NCBI GenBank assembly: GCA_022614805.1
Contig: JAKEHY010000015.1
Coordinates: 93,201 to 157,200, forward strand
From: Candidatus Zixiibacteriota bacterium
GTDB lineage: Bacteria; Zixibacteria; MSB-5A5; DSPP01
Direction of reading: 5' to 3'
Length of the DNA: 64,000 nt
In this document: one piece after another, positions 52,428 to 61,787 of the stretch
Numbering within the stretch: position 1 is the first letter of the stretch
Layout: every line of letters starts with the position of its first letter
Program-made: the position numbers and the translations under genes
Notes under the pieces: generated by a model
What the model was told of the DNA's origin: nothing
The model's input: the letters and a program-made list of their open reading frames with translations, nothing else
Databases searched by the model: none

Positions 52428-52441
52428 TCGCCTTCTTCCGG

Positions 52442-54505
52442 CTAATTGATTTTTACGATGCCGCCCTGGATTTGCACCATCGCCTTCCCGTTGACCGAGG
52501 TTTTGGTGGCCTCCAGATCGGCGGTGGCTTTGGATTCGACTTTGAGCGGACCTGTGGATTCAATCTTTAACTGACCGGAGGTTCCGATTTTGATGCCGCC
52601 GGCCTCGATGGCGATGTGCGACCCCCCCACCTTGATGGTGACGTTCGTATCCGCCTCGATGACGATGTTGTCCGCTTTCAGATAATAATCGTTGGAGGTT
52701 TTTTCGGAATGATTGGCCTTGAACACTTCAATCACGTCTCCCTTGACCGTAAAGGAGTGGCTGCCCCCCACCTCGATGGCCTCCTTGCCGGCGACGGCGA
52801 GGTTGCGGTCCCCCTTGATTTTCTCGAGATGGTCGCTGTCGACCGTTTCGTGCCGCTTATTTTCCACATGCTCAAACTTGTCCTGTTTTACGATGAGATG
52901 GCGGTTGCGCCCCACCCATTCCCGCCGGTCGGTTTTGATGCGGATGTCGATGTCCTTTTCGGCGTGGATGAAGATTTGTTCTTTTCCCTTATTATCTTCA
53001 AATCGGATTTCGTTGAAACCATCCCCCCCTTTGGAGGAAGAGGACTTGAGCGTGCTTTTGGTTTTCTCGTCCGGCAGCTTGTAGGGGGGGAGGTTGGCGC
53101 CGTTGTACACCCGGCCGACAATAATCGGGCGGTCGGGGTCCCCTTCCAAGAAATCGACCAAAACTTCCTGGCCGATGCGGGGAATGTAAATCCCCCCCCA
53201 CCCCTTGCCGGCCCAGAGGCTGGAGACCCGCACCCACGAGGAGGATTTGTCATCCTTTTTCCCCTGCCGGTCCCAGGGGAACTGCACTTTCACGCGGCCG
53301 TAGGAATCGGTGTAAATCTCCTCTCCCTTCGGGCCGGTCACCCAGGCGTTCTGCACCCCTTTCACGACCGGTTTGGGAGTCAGGCGCGCGGGCCGAAAAA
53401 CAACCTCCTTGGGGATGCAGGCAAACCGGTTTTCGTAGGTGATTTTGGGGGCGCCGGCGGAGGGCACCGCGGGTTGGGAAGCGCTGTGCGTCACCGAAAC
53501 CAATAAATATTTGCCGCTGAAGCGGGAGTGGTCGGCCAGTTCGAAGAAAAAGCCGGGCAAAAAGCGCCGGCAGAGCGAGGCCCCTTCGGCCCGGCGCCGG
53601 GTCGCCTGCTCCTCGTCCAGACGGATTTGGGCCAAATCCTTTCCGAGAGCAGTCAAATCGCCGCTTTTGAATTTTTCGGCGTCGGAGGCTCCCCCCGTTT
53701 CCGAAACGACGTAATACCCCGGGTAATCGTAGATTTCCAGCTTGTCATCCCGGGCGGCCTTCGCCTCTCCCTCGATGAGAACGTCCGGCCGGGTGAAATT
53801 GTAATCTTTCAGGGCGGCCTTGCCGCTTTTCAACTCCTGGGCAAAGCGGAATTCATACACGGCCTCCTTGCCCGGGGCCATCGTGGCGGGCTCACGGTAA
53901 GGAATTTTTTCCGGCGCTTCTATAGCCACGACGGCGTCGGGGGAATCCCCCATCACCAGGACGGTTTCCTTGTCCTTCTGTTCGAAGAAATAAAAAATCC
54001 CATCCTCTTCCAAAAGCCGGGAGACAAAACTCCAATCGCTTTCCCGGTACTGGACGCAGTATTCCCGGGCGGGGAGGGACCGCTTTAAGGCGAAGCGGAA
54101 GCGGCTGGAGGGAACTCCGGCGGCCTCCAGCACCTCCTTGGCGATATCCTGAACCGTTTTTTTCTGAAAAATCCGGGACTGAACCCGCCGGGTCAAAAGC
54201 CAGACCTCCGGCACCAAAAGGGCCTTGTACGGGGAGAATTTTTCCCCCTTCCCCCCCTCTTCCATCCGGGAAACGAGGCCGTGTATTACACATTCCCCTT
54301 CCGCGCTTTTGATGGTCAAGGAGGCCGGCTGGCCGACGACGGCGTTCAAATCAATTTCGGCGTCGTCGCTGGCCAGCTCCAGTTGGAAGAAAAAAAGATG
54401 GGAAAGCTCCTCCCGCCCGGTGAAGGCCACCACCCGCAGGTCGCCGGTGTATCCTTTGGACTCGAAAAGAAAATCGGCTTCCGAGCCGCGGCGTAAAATG
54501 GCCAC
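52442..54505 (-). CDS. vgrG: T6SS spike protein VgrG (TssI)
   Basis: 687 residues from a GTG at 54505 directly after the clpV stop. The gp27-like part (1-370) carries the VgrG signature REYCVQYRESDWSFVSRLLEEDGIFYFFEQ (in pieces, about 148-177). The gp5-like OB part follows (TDSYGRVKVQFPWDRQGK, SSWVRVSSLWAGKGWGGIYIPRIGQEV, VDFLEGDPDRPIIVGRVYN). The C-terminus from about 510 is a repetitive beta-helix (NRHLIVKQDKFEHVENK, KADNIVIEADTNVTIKVGG, IQGGIVKIN), the membrane-piercing needle. There is no fused effector domain, so cargo must be separate, as the downstream genes suggest. It is secreted with the Hcp tube, which is not in the window. Confidence 0.95.
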   Translation of the reverse strand: MAILRRGSEADFLFESKGYTGDLRVVAFTGREELSHLFFFQLELASDDAEIDLNAVVGQPASLTIKSAEGECVIHGLVSRMEEGGKGEKFSPYKALLVPEVWLLTRRVQSRIFQKKTVQDIAKEVLEAAGVPSSRFRFALKRSLPAREYCVQYRESDWSFVSRLLEEDGIFYFFEQKDKETVLVMGDSPDAVVAIEAPEKIPYREPATMAPGKEAVYEFRFAQELKSGKAALKDYNFTRPDVLIEGEAKAARDDKLEIYDYPGYYVVSETGGASDAEKFKSGDLTALGKDLAQIRLDEEQATRRRAEGASLCRRFLPGFFFELADHSRFSGKYLLVSVTHSASQPAVPSAGAPKITYENRFACIPKEVVFRPARLTPKPVVKGVQNAWVTGPKGEEIYTDSYGRVKVQFPWDRQGKKDDKSSSWVRVSSLWAGKGWGGIYIPRIGQEVLVDFLEGDPDRPIIVGRVYNGANLPPYKLPDEKTKSTLKSSSSKGGDGFNEIRFEDNKGKEQIFIHAEKDIDIRIKTDRREWVGRNRHLIVKQDKFEHVENKRHETVDSDHLEKIKGDRNLAVAGKEAIEVGGSHSFTVKGDVIEVFKANHSEKTSNDYYLKADNIVIEADTNVTIKVGGSHIAIEAGGIKIGTSGQLKIESTGPLKVESKATADLEATKTSVNGKAMVQIQGGIVKIN

Positions 54506-57199
54506 CTATTCCGCCACTTCGGCCGCTTCCGGCTGGGCCGCTTCCACCTCCTTGGGGGAAGCCGGTTTCTCATTTTCGGAAAACCGGAAACTGAACTCGC
54601 CGCCCGAGTCGATGCCCAAAAACAGTTTTTCCGGCAGCGGCCCCAAACTCATCCGCTGGAGAAGTTCGGTTGAAATTTTGGGCAGGAGGGTTCCCTGCAT
54701 AATGTGGTCGATGTTGCGCGCCCCGGTCTCCACCTCCCGGCAGCGGGAGGCAATCTGCTCCACGACCGCATCATCGTAAACGAGGCCCATTTTGTGGCTG
54801 TCCGCGAGCCGGGAAACGAGGCGTCCCAACTTGAGCCGGACGATTTCCGCCAGAGTCTCCGGCGGCAGGGGGAAGAATGGAATAACGGTCATCCGCCCCA
54901 CCAGAGCGGGCTTAAAGTGTTTGTTTAAGGTCGGCCGGATGGCGGTTGTAATCTCTTCCGCTTTCGGGCGCGGCTTGGCAAACCCCATCTGGGTGATGAG
55001 GTCGGTCGCCAAATTGGAGGTCATAAAGACCACCGTATTCTTGAAATCTATAAGCCGGCCTTCGCCGTCGGAGAGCATCCCCTTGTCGAAAACCTGATAA
55101 AACAAATTCATCACTTCCGGGTCGGCCTTTTCCACTTCGTCCAACAAAACAACCGAGTAGGGGCGCTGGCGCACCGCTTCGGTCAAAACCCCTCCCTCTC
55201 CGTAGCCGACGTATCCGGGCGGGGAGCCGATCAAGCGGGAGACGGTATGCTTTTCCTGAAACTCGGACATATTGATGGTGGTGATGAAGCGCTCCCCGCC
55301 GAAAAGCAAATCCGCCACGCCGAGGGCGCATTCGGTTTTCCCGACGCCGGAGGGGCCGACGAAAAGGAAAACTCCAATCGGTTTGTTCGGGTCGTTGATT
55401 CCCGCCTTGGAGGCCCGGATACCCTTCGCCACCATCTCCACGGCGAAATCCTGCCCTTTGATGCGCTGCTTCAGCCGGGCGTCGAAGTTCAAGACCGCGG
55501 CGGCATCGTCCGACACCATTTTGCCGACGGGAATGCCGGTCCAGTCCGAAACCACTCGGGCGATGACTTCCGGGTTCACCTCGACCGGAATCAGAATCTC
55601 CTTGCCGCGCACTTTTTCCAATTTCTCCCGCTCCGCTTTCAATTTTTGGGACAAATCCCCGTTTCCGGCAGCGCCTGTCTTTTTGGCTTCCTCCACCAAC
55701 TTTTTGCAGGCGGCCATAAACTCGTCCACCATTTTTTTCTCGTTTTGCCAGCGGTCCGTCAGCCCTTTCAACTCTTCCCGGCGTTTAGTGATTTCCGGGT
55801 TGATTTCGGCAAACCGCTCCCGGTTTATCTCCGCTCCGACCGACTGGTCTTTTTGATAGGCGGAAAGCTCCCGCTCCAAGGCCTGAATTTTCCTTTCCAA
55901 ATCGTCAATTCCGGCCGGCTTGGAAGAGAGGGCGATTTTCACCCGGGCGGCGCAGGTATCCACCAAATCGACCGCCTTGTCCGGCAGCTGCCGACCCGAA
56001 ATGTAGCGGGAGGAGAGCCGCGCGGCGGAAACGAGGGCCTCATCCAAAAGGGTGACGTTATGGTATTTTTCGTATTTTTCCCGAAGCCCCCGCAGCATCA
56101 GAACGGTCGATTCCTCGGAGGGTTCGTCCAGCTTGACCAGCTGGAAGCGGCGGGCCAAAGCGGCATCCTTTTCAAAATATTTTTTGTACTCCGACCAGGT
56201 GGTGGCGGCGACGGTGCGCAGCTCGCCCCGGGCCAAAGCCGGCTTCAGCAAACTGGCGGCGTCCGAGCCGCCAGCGGCGGCTCCTGCGCCGATTAGCATG
56301 TGGGCTTCGTCAATGAACAGAATAATCGGTTTGGCGGAGGATTTGACTTCGCTGATGACCGATTTTAACCGGTTTTCAAACTCCCCTTTGACTCCGGCTC
56401 CGGCCTGCAGAAGCCCCAAATCCAGCCCGAGGAGGGAAACGTTTTTCAAAAGGTCGGGCACGTCCCCTTCGGCGATGCGCAGCGCGAGTCCCTCAACCAC
56501 CGCCGTTTTTCCAACGCCCGGGTCGCCGACGACGATAGGGTTGTTCTTCCGGCGGCCGGCGAGGATATCGATAATCTGGCGGATTTCGACGTCCCGGCCG
56601 AAGACCGGGTCGATTTCCCCCTTCTTGGCCCGGGCGGTGAAGTCGGTGGTAAATCTTGCCAAAGCCGTATCCCCGGCGGGGGCTCCCTCTTCCCCACCCT
56701 TGGTCGGTTTGGGGGTATCTTTTTCCTCCGAGGAGGAAACGATGATGTCGAAGAATTCCTTCTTCAGCTGCTCCTTGGAAATTTCGTCTATCAAATCCCC
56801 CGCCCGGCCGGTGAGATAGCGGTGCGGGTTTTCCATAATCCCGGCAAAAAGGGCGCCGGAGCGGAGTTCCGTAAGTCCGTAATCGACCGAGCCGACCACC
56901 CAGCTTTCCTGAAACCATTCCGGGATTAAAGGCGAAAAGACCGGCTTGCCGGGGTTGCCGGACTTCATATCGTCCAAATCGCGCTGCAGAGCGGAAACGA
57001 GGCGGGGGGTTTCGATTTCAAACCGGCGCAGAATCAAGGTGACGTCGCCGGTCAGGTCCTCCACCATTTTGGAAAAAATATGTTCCGGGGCGATTTCGTA
57101 GTGGGAGCGGGAGACGCACAGCCCCGCGGCGGCTTCCAGATATTTGTGGCAGGGGTGGTTCAGTTTCTGGATAAGCGCTTTCAGTTCGACTTTGGCCAT
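54506..57199 (-). CDS. clpV: T6SS AAA+ ATPase ClpV (TssH)
   Basis: 897 residues, a Hsp100-type double AAA+ protein that disassembles the contracted T6SS sheath. The N-terminal Clp repeats (ALIQKLNHPCHKYLEAAAGLCVSRSHYEI) are of the ClpV type. Domain 1 has Walker A GDPGVGKTA and Walker B IILFIDEAHMLIGAG. A coiled-coil middle part (DLERKIQALERELSAYQKD...) follows. Domain 2 has GPSGVGKTECALGVADLLFGG and VVLLDEVEKADPEV. Both ATPase sites look intact, unlike the Lon paralog. It is immediately followed by vgrG. Confidence 0.95.
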   Translation of the reverse strand: MAKVELKALIQKLNHPCHKYLEAAAGLCVSRSHYEIAPEHIFSKMVEDLTGDVTLILRRFEIETPRLVSALQRDLDDMKSGNPGKPVFSPLIPEWFQESWVVGSVDYGLTELRSGALFAGIMENPHRYLTGRAGDLIDEISKEQLKKEFFDIIVSSSEEKDTPKPTKGGEEGAPAGDTALARFTTDFTARAKKGEIDPVFGRDVEIRQIIDILAGRRKNNPIVVGDPGVGKTAVVEGLALRIAEGDVPDLLKNVSLLGLDLGLLQAGAGVKGEFENRLKSVISEVKSSAKPIILFIDEAHMLIGAGAAAGGSDAASLLKPALARGELRTVAATTWSEYKKYFEKDAALARRFQLVKLDEPSEESTVLMLRGLREKYEKYHNVTLLDEALVSAARLSSRYISGRQLPDKAVDLVDTCAARVKIALSSKPAGIDDLERKIQALERELSAYQKDQSVGAEINRERFAEINPEITKRREELKGLTDRWQNEKKMVDEFMAACKKLVEEAKKTGAAGNGDLSQKLKAEREKLEKVRGKEILIPVEVNPEVIARVVSDWTGIPVGKMVSDDAAAVLNFDARLKQRIKGQDFAVEMVAKGIRASKAGINDPNKPIGVFLFVGPSGVGKTECALGVADLLFGGERFITTINMSEFQEKHTVSRLIGSPPGYVGYGEGGVLTEAVRQRPYSVVLLDEVEKADPEVMNLFYQVFDKGMLSDGEGRLIDFKNTVVFMTSNLATDLITQMGFAKPRPKAEEITTAIRPTLNKHFKPALVGRMTVIPFFPLPPETLAEIVRLKLGRLVSRLADSHKMGLVYDDAVVEQIASRCREVETGARNIDHIMQGTLLPKISTELLQRMSLGPLPEKLFLGIDSGGEFSFRFSENEKPASPKEVEAAQPEAAEVAE

Positions 57200-57529
57200 A
57201 GCCGTCCTTTCAAAAATTTATGTTAATTACCCCCTAAAGATAAGGCCGGATGGGGGCGGAAGCAAGCGCAAAGATTGACGATTGAAAAGCAAAAGCAATT
57301 GGGGGGAAATTTGACAAAAAAGGTGGGAAAAGAGTTGGAAATTTGGGATTTTTGGGTGGAGGTGTAGCGGGATTTTTGAGGGGGCTGCAAAATCGGGGGG
57401 ATTTTGCAGGTGAATTTGCGACCTAACCCCCTAACCCCCTTCCCGAAACGGGAAGGGGGAACAGAGGGAAACCCCTCCTTAGTCCTCCCCTGCAAGGGGA
57501 GGAGATAAAAACAAGTCATAAGGAGAGGG

Positions 57530-57554
57530 AGGGGCAGGCCGGGAGGCCTGCCCC
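57530..57554. terminator. Hairpin, possible plus-strand terminator
   Basis: A 10-bp perfect stem GGGGCAGGCC/GGCCTGCCCC is followed on the plus strand by a pyrimidine run ending in seven T. It may also simply be a REP-like copy; GGCAGG/CCTGCC cores recur at 60222-60277. Confidence 0.4.
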
Positions 57555-57618
57555 TTGGCCTTTCCTTTTTTTCCCTCAACCCGCCTTTGGCGGGTTTGGG
57601 ATCTTCGCTTCGCTTCGA

Positions 57619-57946
57619 GTTTCGTGCGCAACGGGTTTTAAAACGGCAGTGAAAGTGGGAGAACAGACCGTTTTAGGGTCTTCTCCGTACGGCCTGCCTG
57701 TTTTTTTGTTCTGCCTTGCGCGCGGCAAGCCCCGCGAAGGCACTACTGGTCTATAAGCGCTGGTCCCTTTCAAAGACCAAGCGCGGTCCGGGTATAAGGA
57801 AAGCTGCCGTCCTTTCCCCCAAGCAATAGGGGAAATCAACCCCGCAAGGGAAGGGCCCCGTGTTCTTTGCTTTACCGGTTCCCTTGTCCTTTTGGGGTTC
57901 GGTTTTGGCACGCCAGCGGCGCCCAAACCGACCCGTTGCACGAAAC
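57619..57946. ncRNA. Candidate large structured RNA of unknown family
   Basis: The two ends can pair: 57619-57636 (GTTTCGTGC, 2-nt bulge, AACGGGT) with 57931-57946 (ACCCGTTGCACGAAAC), 16 bp. Nested inside are: GGCAG/CTGCC (57645/57694) enclosing GGAGA..AGACC/GGTCT..TCTCC (57658-57686); GCCTT.CGCG/CGCGAAGGC (57713-57741); GCGCTGGTC/GACCA.GCGC (57757-57784); AACCCC/GGGGTT (57838/57894) enclosing CAAGGGAA/TTCCCTTG (57845/57879); and a 9-of-10-bp hairpin (57900-57930). Two alternative stems share CTTTCC: 57798-57817 or TTTCCCC/GGGGAAA (57813-57835). I could not match it to RNase P, tmRNA, SRP or 6S RNA; strand is undetermined. The frame open over it has no supporting features. Confidence 0.5.
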
Positions 57947-58164
57947 AGGGATGGTGGGTGGGGGATTGGGGAAGACCCTAAACCCCTCCTAACCAGGCTC
58001 TGCCTGGCCGGACAGGCTCACACACGTCCCTCTATATAATAGCGCCCTCTGGACAACTCGCTCGAAAGTTTGAGTGAATTTGTTCATAATCCCGGCGAAA
58101 AAGGATTGAATTTGGCGGAAAGGGAGGCGAAAAGGTTGGGGAAATTGACGATTGAAAGATACCT

Positions 58165-58200
58165 AACCCCCTGGCCCCCTTCCCGAAACGGGAAGGGGGA
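58165..58200. repeat. REP-like palindrome (CTTCCCGAAACGGGAAG type)
   Basis: CCCCCTTCCCGAAACGGGAAGGGGG, with CCTAACCCCCTGGCCCCC before it, is a copy of the element at 57421-57456, in the same orientation. Confidence 0.65.
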
Positions 58201-58436
58201 AGGGCACGTGCAACGTGCCCCATACAAAGACACCCCCTCCGGGGCTATGCGCCTTGTCCCCCTTACCTTTCGACAAGCTCAAGGTCTTCGGAGTACAGGG
58301 GGACAGAAAGACAGGGACCCTCTGTCATTCACTTAGAAGTTGTTGCGTTTTTGTAATTAGACCCCCCGGCCTCGCGATACATGTCTTTCCCAATCTCAAA
58401 CGGGACACGGCAAGGAGAGCCCGAAACGTCCCGCCG

Positions 58437-60155
58437 CTATCGCTGCTTCAACTGATTGAGCTTTTCTTTGAGTTCGGAATTTTTTGGATTCAATTTCAGG
58501 GCCGTTTCAAGACTTTTAATTGCAAGCTCTTTGTCTTTTCGGGCCGCATAAAGGTCGCTTAAGGCTTCATAGGTAATCCATGACTGCGGATCGGCTTCGG
58601 CGTTCAGGTTAAGCACCTCGATGGCATAATCCAGTTTCTCTTTCCGGAGCAGCCGTTGGCCGAGGCCAAACATTTCCTCCTGAACGTTATAGTAAAGATT
58701 GACCGGGTCGTTTCTAAACATGCGGAATCTGCGTTTCGCCAGTTCCACGTCTTTTTTTGCGAAGGCCTCTTCCAATAATTCGCCGAGCGGTTTTTGGAGA
58801 ACGTAGTTAAGGATGAGTTTCATGGCCGGGTCAGAGTTGGTGCGATACTGTTCCGATGTCAGTTCGGCCGTCAAATGGGGGGCCGTCCAGGGGCGGGTAT
58901 CCCACGGGTACCAGTCCTGCCAGTAATAAATGGAAACCCGGACCGTCAACCCGCTGTTTGGGAGCATGATTTTACGCGAATCGCCGTAGCTATTCCCTTT
59001 CGACCCGGAGGGTTCCCCTACAAAAAGGGTGTTGGAGTACCGCTCCAAATCGTTCACCAAAAATTGGGCCGCCGAGAAGGTGCTCCGTCCGATAATGGTG
59101 AACAGCCTGCCCGGCCGGTTAAGCGGTGAACGGATGATTTCCGCAACGAGCGGAGGCAGGAGGGTGCCATTACCTCCCCGATTCAACCGAAGGTCCAAGA
59201 CGAGTTTTTCGGCTTTGCTTGAATCCACAAAAGCAAAGAGGCGTTTGGAAAAAGCGGCCAGCGTTTCGGTTTCTTTATCTCCAACCTGGTTAATCTGAAC
59301 ATATACAGCCCTCGACTCGGGCAGGTATTCGAACCAGAACTTGTTCTGCGGATCTTGCAACCATAAAGGCGGCTGCGTTTTCGCCCCATCGCGCATATCC
59401 ACCCAGCCCTCCTTGGACATCCAACTCAAATCCACGTCGGAAGGCATTATTTCCGCCAGCCCGGAAGGGTGGAGGAGAACCGTCTGCTCTTGCCCGTTTT
59501 TTTCGATGACCACGGCGGCGGCTTCCAGGTCATCGGTTATTTCGAGGCCGTGGAGCACTTCCGGCATAACGAGCAGTTGCGGTGCGAAGAACTTTACCCC
59601 CATTTCATTATCATGCCCGATTATTTCCCGCACCCGCGCGACGGCCTGCTGGGTCGAAAGTTTCCCAATCCGGATGACTCGTGCGCCAACGAGCCCAGCA
59701 TCTTCCTTTTCGGCCGCTCTGATAAAAAAGCCGTCTTTGAAGAGGTATAATTTAATGGGCAGCGTATGGAAGCCGATTTTGGGGTCGCGGGTCGGATAAA
59801 TGTTTGTGTGCCCATCCCCCACCATCGCAACTATGCGGGCCATCTCCAATATGATTTCATGCCTGGCAAGCCGGGGAATCCGCTGGTGCAGATTTTGGAC
59901 GGCTTCTTCAAACTGCTCGCGCGATATGGTGTGAAACAGATTCTTGTGACGCTTTGGCATTTCCTGCACCATATAGCGCAAGTCCTCCTGCCATGCTTCG
60001 GATGTGCTTTTGCCGAAGGGAGTGCTTGTTTGCCCGTCGGCCGGTGTGAAACCAAGGGACGGGAAACACCAAACCAACAATGCTGATAGCAAAAATTTCT
60101 TCACCCATAGAGGGGTTTTTGGGCGATAAGTTCCGGTAGAAGCCATTATTGCCAT
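58437..60155 (-). CDS. S41-family peptidase-like protein with TPR tail
   Basis: 572 residues. A signal peptide-like segment (KKFLLSALLVWCFPSLGF, about 19-36) precedes a region with GDGHTNIYPT and a PDZ-like VGARVIRIGKLSTQQAVARVREI. The protease core has LVLDLRLNRGGNG, IIGRSTFSAAQFLVNDLE (nucleophile Ser in the TFSAA context) and LFVGEPSGSKGNSYGD. Catalytic Lys was not assigned with certainty. The last 100 residues hold TPR helices (IEVLNLNAEADPQSWITYEALSDLYAARKDKELAIKSLE, in pieces). The gene lies between tssG and clpV but has no known part in T6SS, so it may be an unrelated insertion. Confidence 0.8.
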   Translation of the reverse strand: MAIMASTGTYRPKTPLWVKKFLLSALLVWCFPSLGFTPADGQTSTPFGKSTSEAWQEDLRYMVQEMPKRHKNLFHTISREQFEEAVQNLHQRIPRLARHEIILEMARIVAMVGDGHTNIYPTRDPKIGFHTLPIKLYLFKDGFFIRAAEKEDAGLVGARVIRIGKLSTQQAVARVREIIGHDNEMGVKFFAPQLLVMPEVLHGLEITDDLEAAAVVIEKNGQEQTVLLHPSGLAEIMPSDVDLSWMSKEGWVDMRDGAKTQPPLWLQDPQNKFWFEYLPESRAVYVQINQVGDKETETLAAFSKRLFAFVDSSKAEKLVLDLRLNRGGNGTLLPPLVAEIIRSPLNRPGRLFTIIGRSTFSAAQFLVNDLERYSNTLFVGEPSGSKGNSYGDSRKIMLPNSGLTVRVSIYYWQDWYPWDTRPWTAPHLTAELTSEQYRTNSDPAMKLILNYVLQKPLGELLEEAFAKKDVELAKRRFRMFRNDPVNLYYNVQEEMFGLGQRLLRKEKLDYAIEVLNLNAEADPQSWITYEALSDLYAARKDKELAIKSLETALKLNPKNSELKEKLNQLKQR

Positions 60156-60631
60156 TCAATTAGATATACGCCCTTTGGCTGCAATGGTTGCGGGGCCGGC
60201 TCGCGAAAGAGGGGATGAAAAAAACGGGCAGGCACCCCTCGACTCCGCTCGGGGCAAGCAGAGGCCTGCCCCTACAAAATAACCCCCTATAGTCCCCCTT
60301 AAGTACAGGGGGACAAAAGAAACAGAGATTAAAGACTGGAGATTGGAGATTCGTCCACCCGTCTCCGCCCGGGCGAGGCGACCTCGCCCCTACGAAAATG
60401 GGCAGGTTTCAAACCTGCCCCTACAATTCAAATTATTTTCTTAACCAAACACCACGGGCACGTCTTTGCCGGGGCTTTTAACCTCCCCTTAATCCCCTCC
60501 TTCGTAAGGAGGGGACAAAAAATAGGCACGTGGCGACGTGCCCCTACGGATGTGCAAGACAAAAGCGGGCGGGTTGGGGTCGCCGGAAGCGACCAGAATA
60601 AACCCGCCCCTACAAATACAAAATTCTTGTT
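60156..60631. repeat. Cluster of dispersed palindromic repeats between tssG and the peptidase gene
   Basis: This 476-nt gap has no gene. It holds at least four elements of the GTAGGGGC family: 60222-60277 (GGGCAGGC...GCCTGCCC), 60364-60391 (GGGCGAGG..CCTCGCCC), 60395-60424 (GGGCAGGTTTCAAACCTGCCC), 60525-60547 (GGCACGTGGCGACGTGCC) and 60565-60612 (CGGGTTggggtcgcc with ggcgacc-type core). The clustering suggests a preferred landing zone. Confidence 0.65.
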
Positions 60632-61606
60632 TTAACTAAACACTACCGCAACATCTTTGCCGGGGCGGTAGAAGAGGCCGGTGGTCCAGCCGAGGTAGGA
60701 ATCGGAGGAGAGGGCGACGCCCAAGCGGGGGGTCTCCTCCCCTTTCAGGGTAACCTGCAGGTCGAAATCGAGCCAGTCCGGGGCGAAAAGCCGGGCGAGG
60801 CCTTTTAACGCTTCCAAATTCACCCGTCCGGGAAGAAAGGTCAAATAGTCGTCGAAACCGACCGGGCCGACCGAGATTTGAAATTTCCCCATCCGGTCGG
60901 GGACGAGTTCCCCCAACGCAAGATTTTCCCCGAGGCGGCAGTTTTGCTTTCCGAGTTTTGCTTTCTGCTCATCTTCCAAGGCGATTCGGGAACGGACGAA
61001 CTGTTTTACTTCCGCCGGCAGATGAAAGTAGCCGCGGACGATTTCAGCCAGCGACTCGCCCGAGTGGGGCTTTTGGGACAACAACCCCAAAAACCGGAGG
61101 GCGCGGACGGCCGGGAAGCGGGCGCTTGCTTTAATTCCCGCCGAGTCCATCCCGGCCAAAGCAAAAAGCCGTTCGGAAAATTCATCCTTCCCTTCCGAGC
61201 GGAACAGAACGTGGGGACGGTATTTGGTCCAGGAACGGAAGAAAAGGGACAAGAAACGGTGGTTGAACAGGTCGAAGAAAGCGCGCAGGGGGCCGGCCTC
61301 CTGCTCGTCCATAATAATCGACTCGGAATAGAAATTGGGAAGCGGCGAGGTGGTGCCGTAGAGCCCCAAAAAGGTGGCGGTGAGGCGATAGGGCGGGGCG
61401 TGGTCGGTTGCCACTTCTTCGACGGCGGCAACATCGCTTTTAGGAAAGCCAAGACTTGTATCCGAGCGCAATCGCACCGCTTCTTCTGCGGGGGGGCCTT
61501 GATGTCCGAGGGGGACGGCGCCTTTGCGGCTGCCTTCCAAAAGGAGGATGGCCTGGAAAAAGGAGAAGCGCTGGGGGTGGGCTAATAATTTTTCAAGTAA
61601 TGTCAT
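60632..61606 (-). CDS. tssG: T6SS baseplate protein TssG (ImpH/VasB)
   Basis: 324 residues, within the usual TssG range (about 300-370). The N-terminus LLEKLLAHPQRFSFFQAILLLEG is the family start; LRSDTSLGFPKSDVAAVEE and ATFLGLYGTTSPLPNFYSESII follow, with the conserved AFFDLFNHRFLSLFFRSWTKYR block (about 110-131). FISVGPVGFDDYLTFLPG is near the C-terminus (about 250). TssG bridges TssF dimers and TssE to form a baseplate wedge. It lies 181 nt downstream of tssF. Confidence 0.93.
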   Translation of the reverse strand: MTLLEKLLAHPQRFSFFQAILLLEGSRKGAVPLGHQGPPAEEAVRLRSDTSLGFPKSDVAAVEEVATDHAPPYRLTATFLGLYGTTSPLPNFYSESIIMDEQEAGPLRAFFDLFNHRFLSLFFRSWTKYRPHVLFRSEGKDEFSERLFALAGMDSAGIKASARFPAVRALRFLGLLSQKPHSGESLAEIVRGYFHLPAEVKQFVRSRIALEDEQKAKLGKQNCRLGENLALGELVPDRMGKFQISVGPVGFDDYLTFLPGRVNLEALKGLARLFAPDWLDFDLQVTLKGEETPRLGVALSSDSYLGWTTGLFYRPGKDVAVVFS

Positions 61607-61787
61607 AGCGAACGGTCGTTGACCCCACCCTTAATCCCTCCCCTCAAGGGGAGGGAAAATAAAAATGTTGAAATAAAAGAAGGGCAGCGGAGGTCAAAAG
61701 ACCTACACAGTGGAAACCTAAAGGTTTCCGTTACGTTTTTAACCCCCCCGGCGGAGGCCGGGGGGCTAAACTTATGAAAACGAACGG
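61607..61787. other. tssF-tssG spacer with palindromes
   Basis: The spacer has no gene. It holds a CCCCTCAAGGGGAGGG palindrome, a GGAAACCTAAAGGTTTCC hairpin and a 9-bp stem CCCCCCGGC/GCCGGGGGG (61744-61765). The breaks in an otherwise tight T6SS operon are all filled by this kind of DNA. Confidence 0.5.

Larger units (their letters stand above)
57222..58436. other. 1.2-kb gene-free region upstream of clpV
   Basis: I see no real gene here. The minus-strand frame 57576-57941 lies over palindromic DNA and looks spurious, as does 57223-57579. Contents: several REP-like palindromes (57421-57456, 57530-57554, 58165-58200, 58200-58225), hairpin AACCCGCC-TTT-GGCGGGTT (57578-57596), and a 330-nt segment with nested stems described separately. 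Confidence 0.6.

Noticed and set aside
57576..57941. 121-residue minus-strand open frame upstream of clpV
   Set aside because: It lies over the nested stems of the candidate RNA and a REP-like hairpin, is rich in Pro/Arg/Lys/Gly with no domain pattern, and has no ribosome-binding site.
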